Positions 12,505-21,023 of a DNA stretch of 64,000 bases are shown here, one piece after another. The notes under the pieces are model-generated. The model ran no database searches. It saw nothing but the letters and a program-made list of their open reading frames with translations, and had not been told where the DNA came from. This DNA is from Xanthomonas arboricola pv. guizotiae (lineage in GTDB: Bacteria > Pseudomonadota > Gammaproteobacteria > Xanthomonadales > Xanthomonadaceae). The position numbers were made by a program, and so were the translations under genes. Location: positions 62,001 through 126,000 of the forward strand of contig NZ_MDSK01000007.1 in assembly GCF_002940205.1 (NCBI RefSeq). The letters are read 5' to 3'. How positions within the stretch are numbered: position 1 is the first letter of the stretch; every line of letters begins with the position of its first letter.

Positions 12505-13458
12505 TCAGCGCTCGGCTGCGCGATAGGTCTTCTCGCCTGCATTCACCGCAAGATCCAGGCGGTTTTCCGGCGATGCGATCGGGCAGACCACGTGCGGCGT
12601 CAACGCGCAGGGCGGATTTTCGGCCAGATTGAAGTCGAGCACGAGCCGGCCATCATGTGGCGGCGCGGTGTAGAGATAGCGCGCGCCACCATAACTCTCC
12701 TTGCCGCTGGTGCGATCGGCGAACAGGAAGAACAGGCCCTGCCCGTCGTCGCTGACGATCGGCTGCAAGCGGTAGTCCTGGCCATTGCGCGAGAACACCG
12801 CCTCGCCCGGCACCTCGACGGTGAGCGGTGTACCGATCGACGTCAGCAGCGTGGTCGTGCGCGGCGTGGGATAGGCCTGCCAGCGCGCCTGGATGCGCCA
12901 GTGCGGATCGATCGGAAAATACTCCAGCCCGGCAAAATGGCTCAGCGGCGGCGCTGCCGGGTCGCGGAAACGCCAGCCGAACAAGCTGCCGGTCTGCACC
13001 AGATAGAACTGCCGCCCTTCCACATCCAGGCGATCGCCACGTTGGCCCGCACGCTCCGGCTCCAGCCGCACGCGATCGACGCGCTGCCCGTTCAAGTGCA
13101 CCGGTACATTGGCGGCGGCGTCGAAGTGCACGCGGCCGTCGCCATCCAGCGTCAGCTGCCCCAGCTGCGCAGGACCGGCCGGCAACACCAGATCGCTACG
13201 CGGATCGCTGCCCACCTGGTAATGGCCTGCACGCACACGCCCGGAACCGGTGTAGCTCAGCCAGCCGTCGGGCGCCCGCAAGCGCTGCAAGCGCTCGGCG
13301 CGTGCACGTTCGAGTTCGACCTGATACACCGCATGGCGGTCGCTCTGTCCACGACCGGCAATGCGCGCACCGTTGGCGTCGGCGGTCGACCCCGCCGAAC
13401 AGGCGGCCATCGATAGCATCGCGACGCACAGCGCGCCGACCTGCAACTGCAACCGCAT
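12505..13458 (-). CDS. DUF1684 lipoprotein
   Basis: A 317-residue protein with a lipoprotein signal (LCVAMLSMAACSAG; lipobox Cys near residue 20) and a DUF1684 domain. That domain is marked by LEYFPIDPHWRIQARW, LTVEVPGEAVFSRNGQDYRLQPI, ADRTSGKESYGGARYLY and the closing DFNLAENPPCALTPHVVCPIA. The last two blocks are the conserved core of the family, whose biochemical role is unknown. It is predicted to sit in the envelope facing the periplasm. It converges on ampD with a 53-base gap. Confidence 0.85.
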   Translation of the reverse strand: MRLQLQVGALCVAMLSMAACSAGSTADANGARIAGRGQSDRHAVYQVELERARAERLQRLRAPDGWLSYTGSGRVRAGHYQVGSDPRSDLVLPAGPAQLGQLTLDGDGRVHFDAAANVPVHLNGQRVDRVRLEPERAGQRGDRLDVEGRQFYLVQTGSLFGWRFRDPAAPPLSHFAGLEYFPIDPHWRIQARWQAYPTPRTTTLLTSIGTPLTVEVPGEAVFSRNGQDYRLQPIVSDDGQGLFFLFADRTSGKESYGGARYLYTAPPHDGRLVLDFNLAENPPCALTPHVVCPIASPENRLDLAVNAGEKTYRAAER

Positions 13459-13546
13459 GAGTCACCCAGCACTGCGAGAAACTGCGCTCCGCGCAGCGAA
13501 CCTGCGTCCCCACAGGTCACCGTTCCTGCCGCCATTGTGCCTGCAA

Positions 13547-14419
13547 TCAGGGGCCGGTCGCGACCGGACGTGTCGCATCCTGCAACCAACCGCTCCAGGA
13601 GCCGGCGTAAACGCGCGCGCCCGGCAGGCCGGCCACTTCCAGCGCCAGCAACAGATGGCAGGCGGTCACGCCCGAGCCGCACATCACGACTGTCTGCTCG
13701 GGACGATACGCGCCCAACAGCGCAGACAACTCGCTACGCAGTTCCTCGGCCGGCCTGAAACGCCCGTCGCGCAGGTTCACACCCAACGGACGACTCACCG
13801 CACCGGGCACATGCCCGGCCACCGGATCGACCGGCTCCACCGCGCCGCGAAAGCGCTCGGCAGCGCGCGCATCCAGCAACCAGCCCGGCGCCTGATCCAG
13901 CCGCGCCAGGATCTGCCCGGCCTCGACCACGGCCTCGCCATCGAAGCTGCCTGGATACGCCGCGCCATCGTGCAGTGCAGGCGGCTCGGTGCTTTCCGGC
14001 AACCCCGCCGCGCGCCAGGCGGCCAGCCCGCCGTCGAGCACCGCCACGCGACGATGCCCCAGCAACCGCAGCAGCCACCAGGCCCGCGCCGCGGCCATGC
14101 TGCCGTCGGCGGCGTCGTAGATCACCACCTGGCTGTCCGGGTCGATCCCCCACTCGCCCAGCCGCCTGGCGAATGCGGCGCTTTGCGGCAGCGGATGCCG
14201 CCCCTGTGCCGGCTGCGACAGATCGGCCAGATCCCCGTCGAGATCGACATAGTGCGCGCCTGGCAGATGCCCCTGCGCATAGGCCTTGCGCGCTGCATCC
14301 GGGTCCGGCGCAGTCGGTGGCGCAGCGCGCGCGTCCAGCAATCGCAACTGCGGATGCGGCAATGCCGCGGCCAGCGTGGCGCTGTCGACCAGCGTGGTCC
14401 AGTGGGGTTCCGCGCTCAT
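13547..14419 (-). CDS. sseA: 3-mercaptopyruvate/thiosulfate sulfurtransferase (tandem rhodanese)
   Basis: A 290-residue protein with two rhodanese domains. The N-terminal one has LRLLDARAAPP and GHLPGAHYVDLDGDL, the C-terminal one has WLLDARAAERFRG, GHVPGAVSRP and the active loop CGSGVTA with catalytic Cys247. That loop sequence favours 3-mercaptopyruvate over thiosulfate as sulfur donor. The domains are joined by LLRLLGHRRVAVLDGGLAAW, also typical of SseA. The ATG overlaps the stop of the NUDIX gene (ATGA), so the two are coupled. Probably cytosolic. Confidence 0.88.
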   Translation of the reverse strand: MSAEPHWTTLVDSATLAAALPHPQLRLLDARAAPPTAPDPDAARKAYAQGHLPGAHYVDLDGDLADLSQPAQGRHPLPQSAAFARRLGEWGIDPDSQVVIYDAADGSMAAARAWWLLRLLGHRRVAVLDGGLAAWRAAGLPESTEPPALHDGAAYPGSFDGEAVVEAGQILARLDQAPGWLLDARAAERFRGAVEPVDPVAGHVPGAVSRPLGVNLRDGRFRPAEELRSELSALLGAYRPEQTVVMCGSGVTACHLLLALEVAGLPGARVYAGSWSGWLQDATRPVATGP

Positions 14420-15213
14420 GCAACCTGCTCCAGACGACGACGAAGATTGAGGAGAATGGCCGCAGTGGCGCCCCAGATGCGGTGGCCAGGCCAGCCGTAT
14501 TCCAGCACGCGGCGTGGCCGGCCGCGAAACTCCAGCTCCACGCTGCGCAGATTGTCCGGGTCCATCAGATAGGCCAACGGCACCTCGAACACCTCGGCCA
14601 CTTCCTCCGGCTGCGGCACCGCCACGAATGCCGGGTCGATCACCGCCACCACCGGGGTGACGCGAAACCCGCTCACGGTCAGAAACGGATCCAGATATCC
14701 CAGCGCATGCACCTGGCCGGCGCCGAGCGCGATTTCCTCGCAGCTCTCGCGCAAGGCCGCAGCGGCCGCATCCGCATCCGACGGCTCGACCCGTCCACCG
14801 GGAAAACTGACCTGCCCGGCATGGTGACGCAGGCTGTCGGTGCGCCGGGTCAGCAGCACCGTGGTGCCCCGCGCGCGCGGCACCAGACCGCACAGCACTG
14901 CCGCCTCGGCAGACGCGCCGCCTTCGGTCAGGTCGACCAGTTCGGCATGATTCCAGCCCGGCCCGTCGGGCGCGGTGTCCAGCGCATACAACGCGCGCCG
15001 CAGCTGCGCACACTCGGGCAACCGCGCCGCCAGCGCGCGCGCAGGCAGAACCGTATGCAGATACTCCTGACGTTCGCCGTCGCTCATGCTCATCCAGCGT
15101 GCAATTTCATCCAGGCTGCGCAGGCAGCCGACACAGTGCGCCTGCGCGTCCAGCGAACATACACCGATACATGGGCTGGGCAGGCCACTGCGGTTCGAAT
15201 CCGTGTCGCTCAT
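14416..15213 (-). CDS. DUF1289-NUDIX fusion, CoA pyrophosphatase-like
   Basis: A 265-residue two-domain protein. Residues about 14-50 form a DUF1289 Cys-rich motif (PCIGVCSLDAQAHCVGC). From about 75 on there is a NUDIX domain of the NudL/YeaB type, with LLTRRTDSLRHHAGQVSFPGG followed by a NUDIX box (GGRVEPSDADAAAAALRE then SCEEIAL) and the downstream YLDPFLTVSGFRVTPVV. NudL enzymes hydrolyse CoA derivatives. DUF1289 is normally a free small protein, so the fusion is unusual. I prefer the ATG at 15213, where the Cys motif begins, although an open frame extends to 15405. Coupled to sseA. Confidence 0.8.
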   Translation of the reverse strand: MSDTDSNRSGLPSPCIGVCSLDAQAHCVGCLRSLDEIARWMSMSDGERQEYLHTVLPARALAARLPECAQLRRALYALDTAPDGPGWNHAELVDLTEGGASAEAAVLCGLVPRARGTTVLLTRRTDSLRHHAGQVSFPGGRVEPSDADAAAAALRESCEEIALGAGQVHALGYLDPFLTVSGFRVTPVVAVIDPAFVAVPQPEEVAEVFEVPLAYLMDPDNLRSVELEFRGRPRRVLEYGWPGHRIWGATAAILLNLRRRLEQVA

Positions 15214-15282
15214 CGCTGGCTCCCGCCGCACCGCATCCTCACGCCGTCCGTCCATCCTGTCGCGCAGCCGGTGGACCCAAAC

Positions 15283-15312
15283 GACAACGCCGGCCTGGTG
15301 GCCGGCGTTGTC
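15283..15312. terminator. Perfect hairpin after the FKBP gene
   Basis: A 13-bp perfect stem (GACAACGCCGGCC paired with its complement) around a four-base loop lies 19 bases after the minus-strand FKBP stop. The thymine run is weak (GTTTG), so termination could be partial. It separates the FKBP gene from the NUDIX gene downstream. Confidence 0.7.
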
Positions 15313-15331
15313 ACAGCAACAGCAGACGCAA

Positions 15332-16030
15332 TTACTTGACGCTGACCAGCTTGATCTCGAACTGCACGGCCACGTTCGGCGGGAACGGCGTACGCGGATC
15401 GGCACCGTAGGCCTTGTCCGGCGGCAGGGTCACTTCCCACTTCGAGCCGGCCGGCATCTGCAGCAGCGTGTCGCGCATGGCCTGCATTTCGACTTCGCTG
15501 ACCTTGATGGCCGGGATCTGCTGCGCCGGACGCGCCTTCTCGCGGTCGCCGAACGGGAACGGACCGGCCACTTCCAGCTGCACGGTACTGGCCTGGGTCG
15601 GCTTGGCGCCCTTGCCGGCTTCGATCACGCGGTACTGCACGCCGCTCGGCAGCGTCTGCACGCCGGCGGTGCCCTTGTTCTTGGCCAGGAACGCATCGCT
15701 CTTGGTCTTGTTCGCCGCAGCGGCCTTGTCGTACTCGGCCTTGGCCTGCTGGGCACGGCCCTGCTCGCGCTTCTGGAACGCTTCGACGGCCGGCTTGAGC
15801 TGGTCGGCAGTGATCGCCGGCTGCTTCTTGGCATAGGCGTCCTGCAGACCCTTTACCACCGAGTTGATGTCGAGCTGCTCGCCGCGGCCGGTGAGCTCGG
15901 CAAGGTTGTTGCCGTAGTCATAGCCGAAGTAGTAGCTCAACTTGCCCTTCTCGGACGTCGTGTCCTGGGCCAGTGCATTGCCCGTCAGGGCCAGGGCCGC
16001 CACAGCGACCGCGATAGAACGCAACTTCAT
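15332..16030 (-). CDS. Exported FkpA-like peptidyl-prolyl isomerase homologue with degenerate FKBP domain
   Basis: A 232-residue protein with a cleavable signal peptide (AVAVAALALTGNALA then QDTT). It has an FkpA_N dimerisation segment (LSYYFGYDYGNNLAE to about residue 110, coiled and Lys/Ala-rich) and a C-terminal FKBP-like part starting at GVQTLPSGVQYRVIEAGKGA. The FKBP part retains QMPAGSKWEVTLPPDKAYG but lacks the usual YxGxLxDGxxFDSS strand and the PGW loop. Isomerase activity is therefore doubtful, while chaperone activity in the periplasm remains possible. The ATG at 16030 follows GGAGAATTG. Confidence 0.82.
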   Translation of the reverse strand: MKLRSIAVAVAALALTGNALAQDTTSEKGKLSYYFGYDYGNNLAELTGRGEQLDINSVVKGLQDAYAKKQPAITADQLKPAVEAFQKREQGRAQQAKAEYDKAAAANKTKSDAFLAKNKGTAGVQTLPSGVQYRVIEAGKGAKPTQASTVQLEVAGPFPFGDREKARPAQQIPAIKVSEVEMQAMRDTLLQMPAGSKWEVTLPPDKAYGADPRTPFPPNVAVQFEIKLVSVK

Positions 16031-16193
16031 CAAACAATTCTCCAGGGTGGTGGCACAGGACGGGTCTGCCGCCTGAGATGACGCGCTAGGATAGCGGCCG
16101 CGATACCGAACCGCCACTTATCACGAAAGCTAGGACCAGCAAGGCTTTCGGAAGTTCCGTATTTACTATTTTTTTACGTTCGCAAGGATTTCC

Positions 16194-16976
16194 ATGTCCA
16201 ATCACGTCATTCTGATCGCCGACCACGCCAGTGTACGGACGATCACGGTCAATCGACCGGACAAACTGAACGCCTTGAACCAGGAGACGCTGCAGGCGCT
16301 GGACCAAGCCTTCGCCGAGGCCGCCAGCGCGGACCACATCCGCGTGGTGATACTGACCGGTGCCGGCCCCAAGGCGTTTGTCGCCGGCGCGGACATCGCC
16401 GAAATGCGCGACCTGTCGGCGATGCAGGGCCGCGAGTTCTCGCTGCTCGGCCAGCAGCTGATGCGCCGGATCGAGCGCATGCCCAAGCCGGTGATCGCCA
16501 TGGTCAATGGCTTTGCGCTGGGCGGCGGACTGGAGCTGGCAATGGCCTGCCATCTGCGCATCGCCGCATCCAGCGCGCGCCTGGGGCAGCCGGAAATCAA
16601 TCTCGGCCTGATCCCGGGCTTCGGCGGCACGCAACGGCTGTTGCGTCTGACCGGGCGAGCGGCTGCGCTGGAACTGTGCCTGCTCGGCCTGCCGATCGAT
16701 GCCGCGCGCGCATTTCAATTGGGTCTGGTCAACCGCGTGGTCGAGCCGGAGGCACTGCAGGACGAAACCCTCGCCCTGGCACAGCGCCTGGCCGCTGCCG
16801 CACCGCTCGCGCTGCGCGGCGTTCTGGACGCGGTGGTGTTCGGTGGCGAATGCGCCATCGAAGAAGGCCTGCAGCTGGAAACCGCGCAATTTGCGCTGTT
16901 ATTTGCCACCGACGACATGCGCGAAGGCACCGGCGCGTTTCTCGACAAGCGCCCCGCCCAATTCAATAACCGCTGA
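16194..16976 (+). CDS. Enoyl-CoA hydratase/isomerase family protein
   Basis: A 260-residue crotonase. It has AFVAGADIAEM (oxyanion-hole region, about residue 64), FALGGGLELAMACHLRIA with the first catalytic Glu, and ARLGQPEINLGLIPGFGGTQRL with the second Glu. Both acids and GGGT-like contacts are kept, so it is probably an active hydratase of fatty-acid or amino-acid degradation that adds water to 2-enoyl-CoA. The C-terminus FLDKRPAQF is typical. It starts a plus-strand set with the small basic protein and nth, and is divergent from the FKBP gene. Confidence 0.9.
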   Translation: MSNHVILIADHASVRTITVNRPDKLNALNQETLQALDQAFAEAASADHIRVVILTGAGPKAFVAGADIAEMRDLSAMQGREFSLLGQQLMRRIERMPKPVIAMVNGFALGGGLELAMACHLRIAASSARLGQPEINLGLIPGFGGTQRLLRLTGRAAALELCLLGLPIDAARAFQLGLVNRVVEPEALQDETLALAQRLAAAAPLALRGVLDAVVFGGECAIEEGLQLETAQFALLFATDDMREGTGAFLDKRPAQFNNR

Positions 16977-16984
16977 TCTTCGCC

Positions 16985-17365
16985 ATGACGCTCGACCCCA
17001 TGCCGGCATCGCGTCCCCTGCCCTTGCAACTATTCGACTGCGTGCAGGCCGATGATCTCGATCGCGCGCTGGCACTCGGCTTGATGGCGTATCTGCCCGA
17101 TCCGCAGCACGACGCGCTGGACGCCAACTGCCCGCGTGTGTGCGCCACATTGCTGGCTGCACAACGGCGTCTGCGCGATGCATGGGCCGCGCGCGAACGC
17201 TATCGCGCGCGCGCCGCGCGCCTGCAACGCCGCGCCGCCGAACGCGACGCACGCAGGGCACCTGCCCCGGCACCCAGCCAACCGGCAACCCCGGCCTTGC
17301 CGCCGCTGGCCGCCGCCATCCTGGCGCGTGCCAAGGCAAAAGCCGCCGGCGGAGCGCAGTCTTGA
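16985..17365 (+). CDS. Small basic hypothetical protein upstream of nth
   Basis: A 126-residue protein that I do not recognise. The first 55 residues (LPLQLFDCVQADDLDRALALGLMAY, DALDANCPRVCATLLAAQRRL) look folded and contain three cysteines. A charged Arg/Ala helix follows (about 60-90), then a Pro/Ala-rich stretch and a final PPLAAAILARAKAKAAG helix. It begins eight bases after the enoyl-CoA hydratase and its stop overlaps a possible TTG start of nth, so it is likely translated as part of this operon. Nucleic-acid binding is conceivable from its charge, but this is inference. Confidence 0.65.
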   Translation: MTLDPMPASRPLPLQLFDCVQADDLDRALALGLMAYLPDPQHDALDANCPRVCATLLAAQRRLRDAWAARERYRARAARLQRRAAERDARRAPAPAPSQPATPALPPLAAAILARAKAKAAGGAQS

Positions 17366-17406
17366 ATACGACGCAGGCAACTTCACCGGCGCGTCGTGCC
17401 AGCAGC

Positions 17407-18072
17407 ATGCGCAAGCCTGAGATACAGGAGATGTTCGCGCGGCTGCGCGAACTCAATCCGCACCCGACCACCGAGCTGGAATACACCACGCCCTTCGAGC
17501 TGCTGATCGCGGTCCTGCTATCGGCACAAGCCACCGATGTCGGCGTCAACAAGGCCACCCGCAAGCTGTATCCGGTGGCCAATACCCCGCGCGACATTCT
17601 CGATCTGGGCGAAGAAGGCCTGAAGCGCTACATCGCCACCATCGGCCTGTTCAACGCCAAGGCCAAGAACGTCATCGCCACCTGCCGGATCCTGCTGGAG
17701 CAATACGGTGGTCAGGTGCCGCACGATCGCGCCGCGCTGGAAGCGCTACCCGGCGTCGGCCGCAAGACCGCCAACGTCGTGCTCAACACCGCGTTCGGCG
17801 AGCCCACCATGGCGGTGGACACGCATATCTTCCGCGTCGCAAACCGCACCGGTCTGGCGCCGGGCAAGGACGTGCGCGCTGTCGAAGACAAATTGGTCAA
17901 GGTCATTCCTGCCGAGTTCCTGCACGACGCACACCACTGGCTGATCCTGCACGGCCGCTACGTCTGCAAGGCGCGCAAACCCGATTGCCCAGGCTGCGTG
18001 ATCCACGACCTATGCCGCTACCGCGACAAGACCCAGCCGGCCCCGGAGCGGCAAACAAAAACCAAGGGGTGA
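17407..18072 (+). CDS. nth: Endonuclease III
   Basis: A 221-residue DNA glycosylase/AP lyase that removes oxidised pyrimidines. The helix-hairpin-helix LPGVGRKTANVVL contains catalytic Lys120, followed by MAVDTHIFRV with Asp138, at the same numbers as in E. coli. The four-cysteine [4Fe-4S] loop is present (CKARKPDCPGCVIHDLC). The N-terminal NPHPTTELEYTTPFELLIA is also conserved. I use the ATG at 17407. A TTG at 17362 overlaps the previous stop and would add 15 residues. Confidence 0.95.
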   Translation: MRKPEIQEMFARLRELNPHPTTELEYTTPFELLIAVLLSAQATDVGVNKATRKLYPVANTPRDILDLGEEGLKRYIATIGLFNAKAKNVIATCRILLEQYGGQVPHDRAALEALPGVGRKTANVVLNTAFGEPTMAVDTHIFRVANRTGLAPGKDVRAVEDKLVKVIPAEFLHDAHHWLILHGRYVCKARKPDCPGCVIHDLCRYRDKTQPAPERQTKTKG

Positions 18073-18154
18073 TGTGCAACCACGGCATCGGCGCAACGGT
18101 GCAGTGGGAAAAGCATGCGCCGTACTCCGCAACCGCACGGCCGCAAGCTTTTTC

Positions 18155-18203
18155 GATTCCCGATTCCCGATTCCCGATTCCCGATTCCCGATTCCCGATT
18201 CCC
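18155..18203. repeat. Seven tandem GATTCCC heptads (element copy 2)
   Basis: Seven exact head-to-tail copies of GATTCCC lie between nth and the SulP gene. They are preceded by GCTTTTTC, which is close to the reverse complement of the TTAAAGC flank seen in other copies. This looks like one arm of the heptad element in opposite orientation. It could vary in copy number between strains. Confidence 0.9.
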
Positions 18204-18273
18204 CGCCCCAAAAAAATCGCGGCCGGATGATGCGTCTTTCGGCGCCATGCATCATCCGGTCGCGATGGGGTCA

Positions 18274-18291
18274 CCCGGCGCGAACGCCGGG
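18274..18291. terminator. GC-rich hairpin after the SulP gene
   Basis: CCCGGCG and CGCCGGG pair around the loop CGAA, 13 bases after the minus-strand SulP stop. There is no real thymine run, so this may be a weak terminator or an RNA 3'-end stabiliser. Confidence 0.45.
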
Positions 18292-18304
18292 CGTCTACAA
18301 CACC

Positions 18305-19873
18305 TTACGCAGCTTTCGCTTGCTCGACTTGCGGTTCCACCGGTGCGCGCTCCACCGTCGGCCGCCCTTCGACACGTCGCTCCAGCTCCTTCCAATCCAC
18401 CAACAGCTCGCAGCCGCGCGATGACGCATTCCGGCTCCAGTCGCGCAATAGCTCGATGCAGGCGTGGTCGACGTGGTGCAGCTTGGCCACATCCAGATGC
18501 AGCGCAGTGTTCGGCGGCACGCTCTCCAGCGTACGTGCCATCGCCGGCACCTTCAGGAAGGTGGCCGAGCCCTGCAGGGTCAGGTGCATCTCGTCCTTCT
18601 TGTCGGCGTGCTCGCGCACTTCGACCTTCAGGCGCGACGAATGCAATGCCAGCCGGAACAACGACAGGCCGAAGCCGATCAGCACACCGGTCAGCAGGTC
18701 GGTGGCCACGATCGCGAACGTGGTGGCCAGGTAGATCGCCGCCGTTCCACGCCCATAAGTCGCCAGTTCCTTGACCTGCCCGATCTTGATCATCTTCACA
18801 CCGGTGTAAACCAGGATGCCGGCCAGACACGCCACCGGCGTCATCCGCAGCAGCCATGGCAGCAGCATTGCGAACACCAGCAACCAGCTACCGTGCAGGA
18901 TGGTCGATGCACGCGTCGCCGCGCCGGCCTGCACATTGGCCGCACTGCGCACGATCACGCCGGTCATCGGCAATGCGCCCAGGAAGCCGCACAGCATATT
19001 GCCCACACCCTGCGCCGCCAGCTCACGGTCGTACTGCGTGCGTGCACCCTGATGCATCCGGTCCACCGCCGCCGCCGACAGCAAGGTTTCAGCGCTGGCG
19101 ATGAAGGCGAAGGTCACTGCCGACACCAGCAACGTGTGGTTGAACACGCCAAAGATGTCGGAAATGCTGGGAATGCTGATTGCAGAGAACAGATTGGTCG
19201 GGACATCGACCTTGTTGACGTCCAAACCCTGCAACTGCACGGTCGCCGTCACGGCCACCACCGCGATCAACGCACCCGGCAGGAAACGTAGACGCTGCGG
19301 GCGCAGCTTGTCCCATGCCAGGATGATGCCGATCGTCGCCAGACCCACCAACAACGCATTGCGGCCGGTGCCTTCGCTGATCGCCTGCCACAACACGGCA
19401 GGCAATGCGGCGAAGTTTTCCAGACCACGCGCCTTGGGCGCGGCATCCATCAGCACGTGCGCCTGCGAGGCCACGATCAGGATGCCGATGCCCGACAGCA
19501 TGCCGGCCACCACGGCCGGCGACGTCATCCGGAACCACACACCTGCGCGGCACAGGCCGGCAACCAGCTGAATCGCACCGGCGACCAGGATCACCGGACC
19601 AAGCGCGGCAGCGCCGTGTTCACGCACCAGTTCGAACACCAACACAGCCAGGCCGGCGGCCGGCCCGCTCACCTGCAGCGGAGAGCCCGCCAGAAAGCCA
19701 ACGACGAGACCACCGATGATGCCGGTGATCAGGCCGGCGGCTGGCGGCATGCCGGAAGCGATCGCAATCCCCATGCACAGCGGAAGCGCGACGAGGAAGA
19801 CCACAACCGACGCCAATAAATCACGCCCGAACAGTCCCTGACGGAAATATCCGCCGATACCTGATGTGTTCAT
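18305..19873 (-). CDS. SulP family anion transporter with STAS domain, probably bicarbonate
   Basis: A 522-residue inner-membrane protein of the SulP/SLC26 family. It has about 12-14 hydrophobic segments from DLLASVVVFLVALPLCMGIAIA onward, including SPLQVSGPAAGLAVLVFELV and FAFIASAETLLSAAAVDRMH typical of the transport core. A C-terminal STAS domain of about 100 residues contains PPNTALHLDVAKLHHVDHAC. The gene starts only 11 bases after a beta-carbonic anhydrase gene. SulP members paired with carbonic anhydrase are usually bicarbonate transporters (BicA-like) rather than sulfate carriers. The substrate is inferred. Confidence 0.88.
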   Translation of the reverse strand: MNTSGIGGYFRQGLFGRDLLASVVVFLVALPLCMGIAIASGMPPAAGLITGIIGGLVVGFLAGSPLQVSGPAAGLAVLVFELVREHGAAALGPVILVAGAIQLVAGLCRAGVWFRMTSPAVVAGMLSGIGILIVASQAHVLMDAAPKARGLENFAALPAVLWQAISEGTGRNALLVGLATIGIILAWDKLRPQRLRFLPGALIAVVAVTATVQLQGLDVNKVDVPTNLFSAISIPSISDIFGVFNHTLLVSAVTFAFIASAETLLSAAAVDRMHQGARTQYDRELAAQGVGNMLCGFLGALPMTGVIVRSAANVQAGAATRASTILHGSWLLVFAMLLPWLLRMTPVACLAGILVYTGVKMIKIGQVKELATYGRGTAAIYLATTFAIVATDLLTGVLIGFGLSLFRLALHSSRLKVEVREHADKKDEMHLTLQGSATFLKVPAMARTLESVPPNTALHLDVAKLHHVDHACIELLRDWSRNASSRGCELLVDWKELERRVEGRPTVERAPVEPQVEQAKAA

Positions 19874-19884
19874 GGTCGGCTCCC

Positions 19885-20565
19885 TCAGGCGAGTTCAGCG
19901 CGCACGACTTGCTGCAGTCGCGGACGTGGGGTGGCTTCAGGAGTCTTCTCCGCCAACAACGGACGGAAGCCACCCTTCTCGGCATCGAAGGCGCGGATCT
20001 CGCCGTGGGCGATATCGTAGATCCAGCCATGGATCCGCAAGGTACCTGCGGCCAGACGCGCGGCCACCACCGGCTGCGTGCGCAGATGATCCAGCTGCGA
20101 GACCACGTTCTCTTCGGTCATGCAGCTCAGCGCGTCCTGGCTGTGCGGGTCGTGCCCGTGATGGGCAGTGACATGACGCGCTGCGTCGGTGTGCTTGAGC
20201 CACGCTGCCACGGAGGGCACGTCTTCCAGCGACTCCGGCTTGAGCACGGCCTTCATTGCGCCGCAGTCGGTATGACCGCAGATCACGATGTGCCGCACGC
20301 CCAGCACGGCGATGGCGTATTCGATCGCCGCCACCACGCCGCTGACATGCTGGGAGTAAGGCGGCACCACATTGCCGATGTTGCGGTAGACGAACAGCTC
20401 ACCCGGCTGTGCGGAGAAGATCAGCTCCGGCATGACGCGCGAGTCTGCGCAGGTAATGAATAGCGTGTGCGGGCTTTGGCCGCCTGCCAGTTCCTGAAAG
20501 CGCGCACTCTGGCGCGGATACACTTCCTTACGGAAATGACGAAAACCTTCTAGCAAACTTTCCAT
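19885..20565 (-). CDS. Beta-class carbonic anhydrase
   Basis: A 226-residue zinc enzyme interconverting CO2 and bicarbonate. The zinc ligands are visible: Cys39 with the Asp41-Arg dyad (TCADSRVMPE), and His98 and Cys101 (ICGHTDCGAMKA). ELFVYRNIGNVVPPY and GVVAAIEYAIAVLGV are family hallmarks. No signal peptide, so cytosolic. It is the promoter-proximal partner of the SulP transporter and probably hydrates CO2 or balances the bicarbonate that SulP brings in. The ATG at 20565 is the only start that fits the family N-terminus MESLLEGF. Confidence 0.93.
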   Translation of the reverse strand: MESLLEGFRHFRKEVYPRQSARFQELAGGQSPHTLFITCADSRVMPELIFSAQPGELFVYRNIGNVVPPYSQHVSGVVAAIEYAIAVLGVRHIVICGHTDCGAMKAVLKPESLEDVPSVAAWLKHTDAARHVTAHHGHDPHSQDALSCMTEENVVSQLDHLRTQPVVAARLAAGTLRIHGWIYDIAHGEIRAFDAEKGGFRPLLAEKTPEATPRPRLQQVVRAELA

Positions 20566-20681
20566 GGGAGATTCCTCTGGGCAACGAATAGCCGTTCGCG
20601 GCGCAAGCCGCGAATTGCAAAGACAAAACAAATCAATCGGAAATCCGGCGCGGAACGCGCCGGGTACAGCGACAGCGGGGA

Positions 20682-21023
20682 TCAGCCAATCAGTGCGTTT
20701 GGAGGGCGCAGCTGTGGGATCATGTCGCGTTTTTGATTTGCCGGCGCGTGATGCGCGTGCCAAGAGGGGGAATACCGCGCCAGCATCGGCCATGCCTGGG
20801 AGAGCAAGGGGATATCGTCTGCAGGCTGTGTGTCGACTTGGCTCTGTGTATCGCCGTCGTCCTGCGGATCTCCTGCTGCATCGCGTTCTTCGCCAGCATC
20901 CACCATCATCGCCAAGCCGTCGCCCACGAACGCATCGTGGATGCGCGTATGTGCACTGGCTGCCGACCACGCGGTGAGCGCGAGCAGGCAAACCAGCAGC
21001 AATTGGAGGAATCGAGGAAACAT
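20682..21023 (-). CDS. Hypothetical exported protein
   Basis: A 113-residue protein with a clear signal peptide (FLQLLLVCLLALTAWSAASA, predicted cleavage near residue 24). The mature part is short, Asp/Gln-rich in the middle (DAAGDPQDDGDTQSQVD) and then HHAPANQKRD. I do not recognise a family. It lies 116 bases upstream of the carbonic anhydrase gene on the same strand. The signal peptide supports a real gene, but the rest has little to confirm it. Confidence 0.5.
   Translation of the reverse strand: MFPRFLQLLLVCLLALTAWSAASAHTRIHDAFVGDGLAMMVDAGEERDAAGDPQDDGDTQSQVDTQPADDIPLLSQAWPMLARYSPSWHAHHAPANQKRDMIPQLRPPNALIG

Noticed and set aside
18155..18203. Possible CRISPR array
   Set aside because: The repeats are seven bases long, contiguous and without spacers, and no cas gene is nearby.
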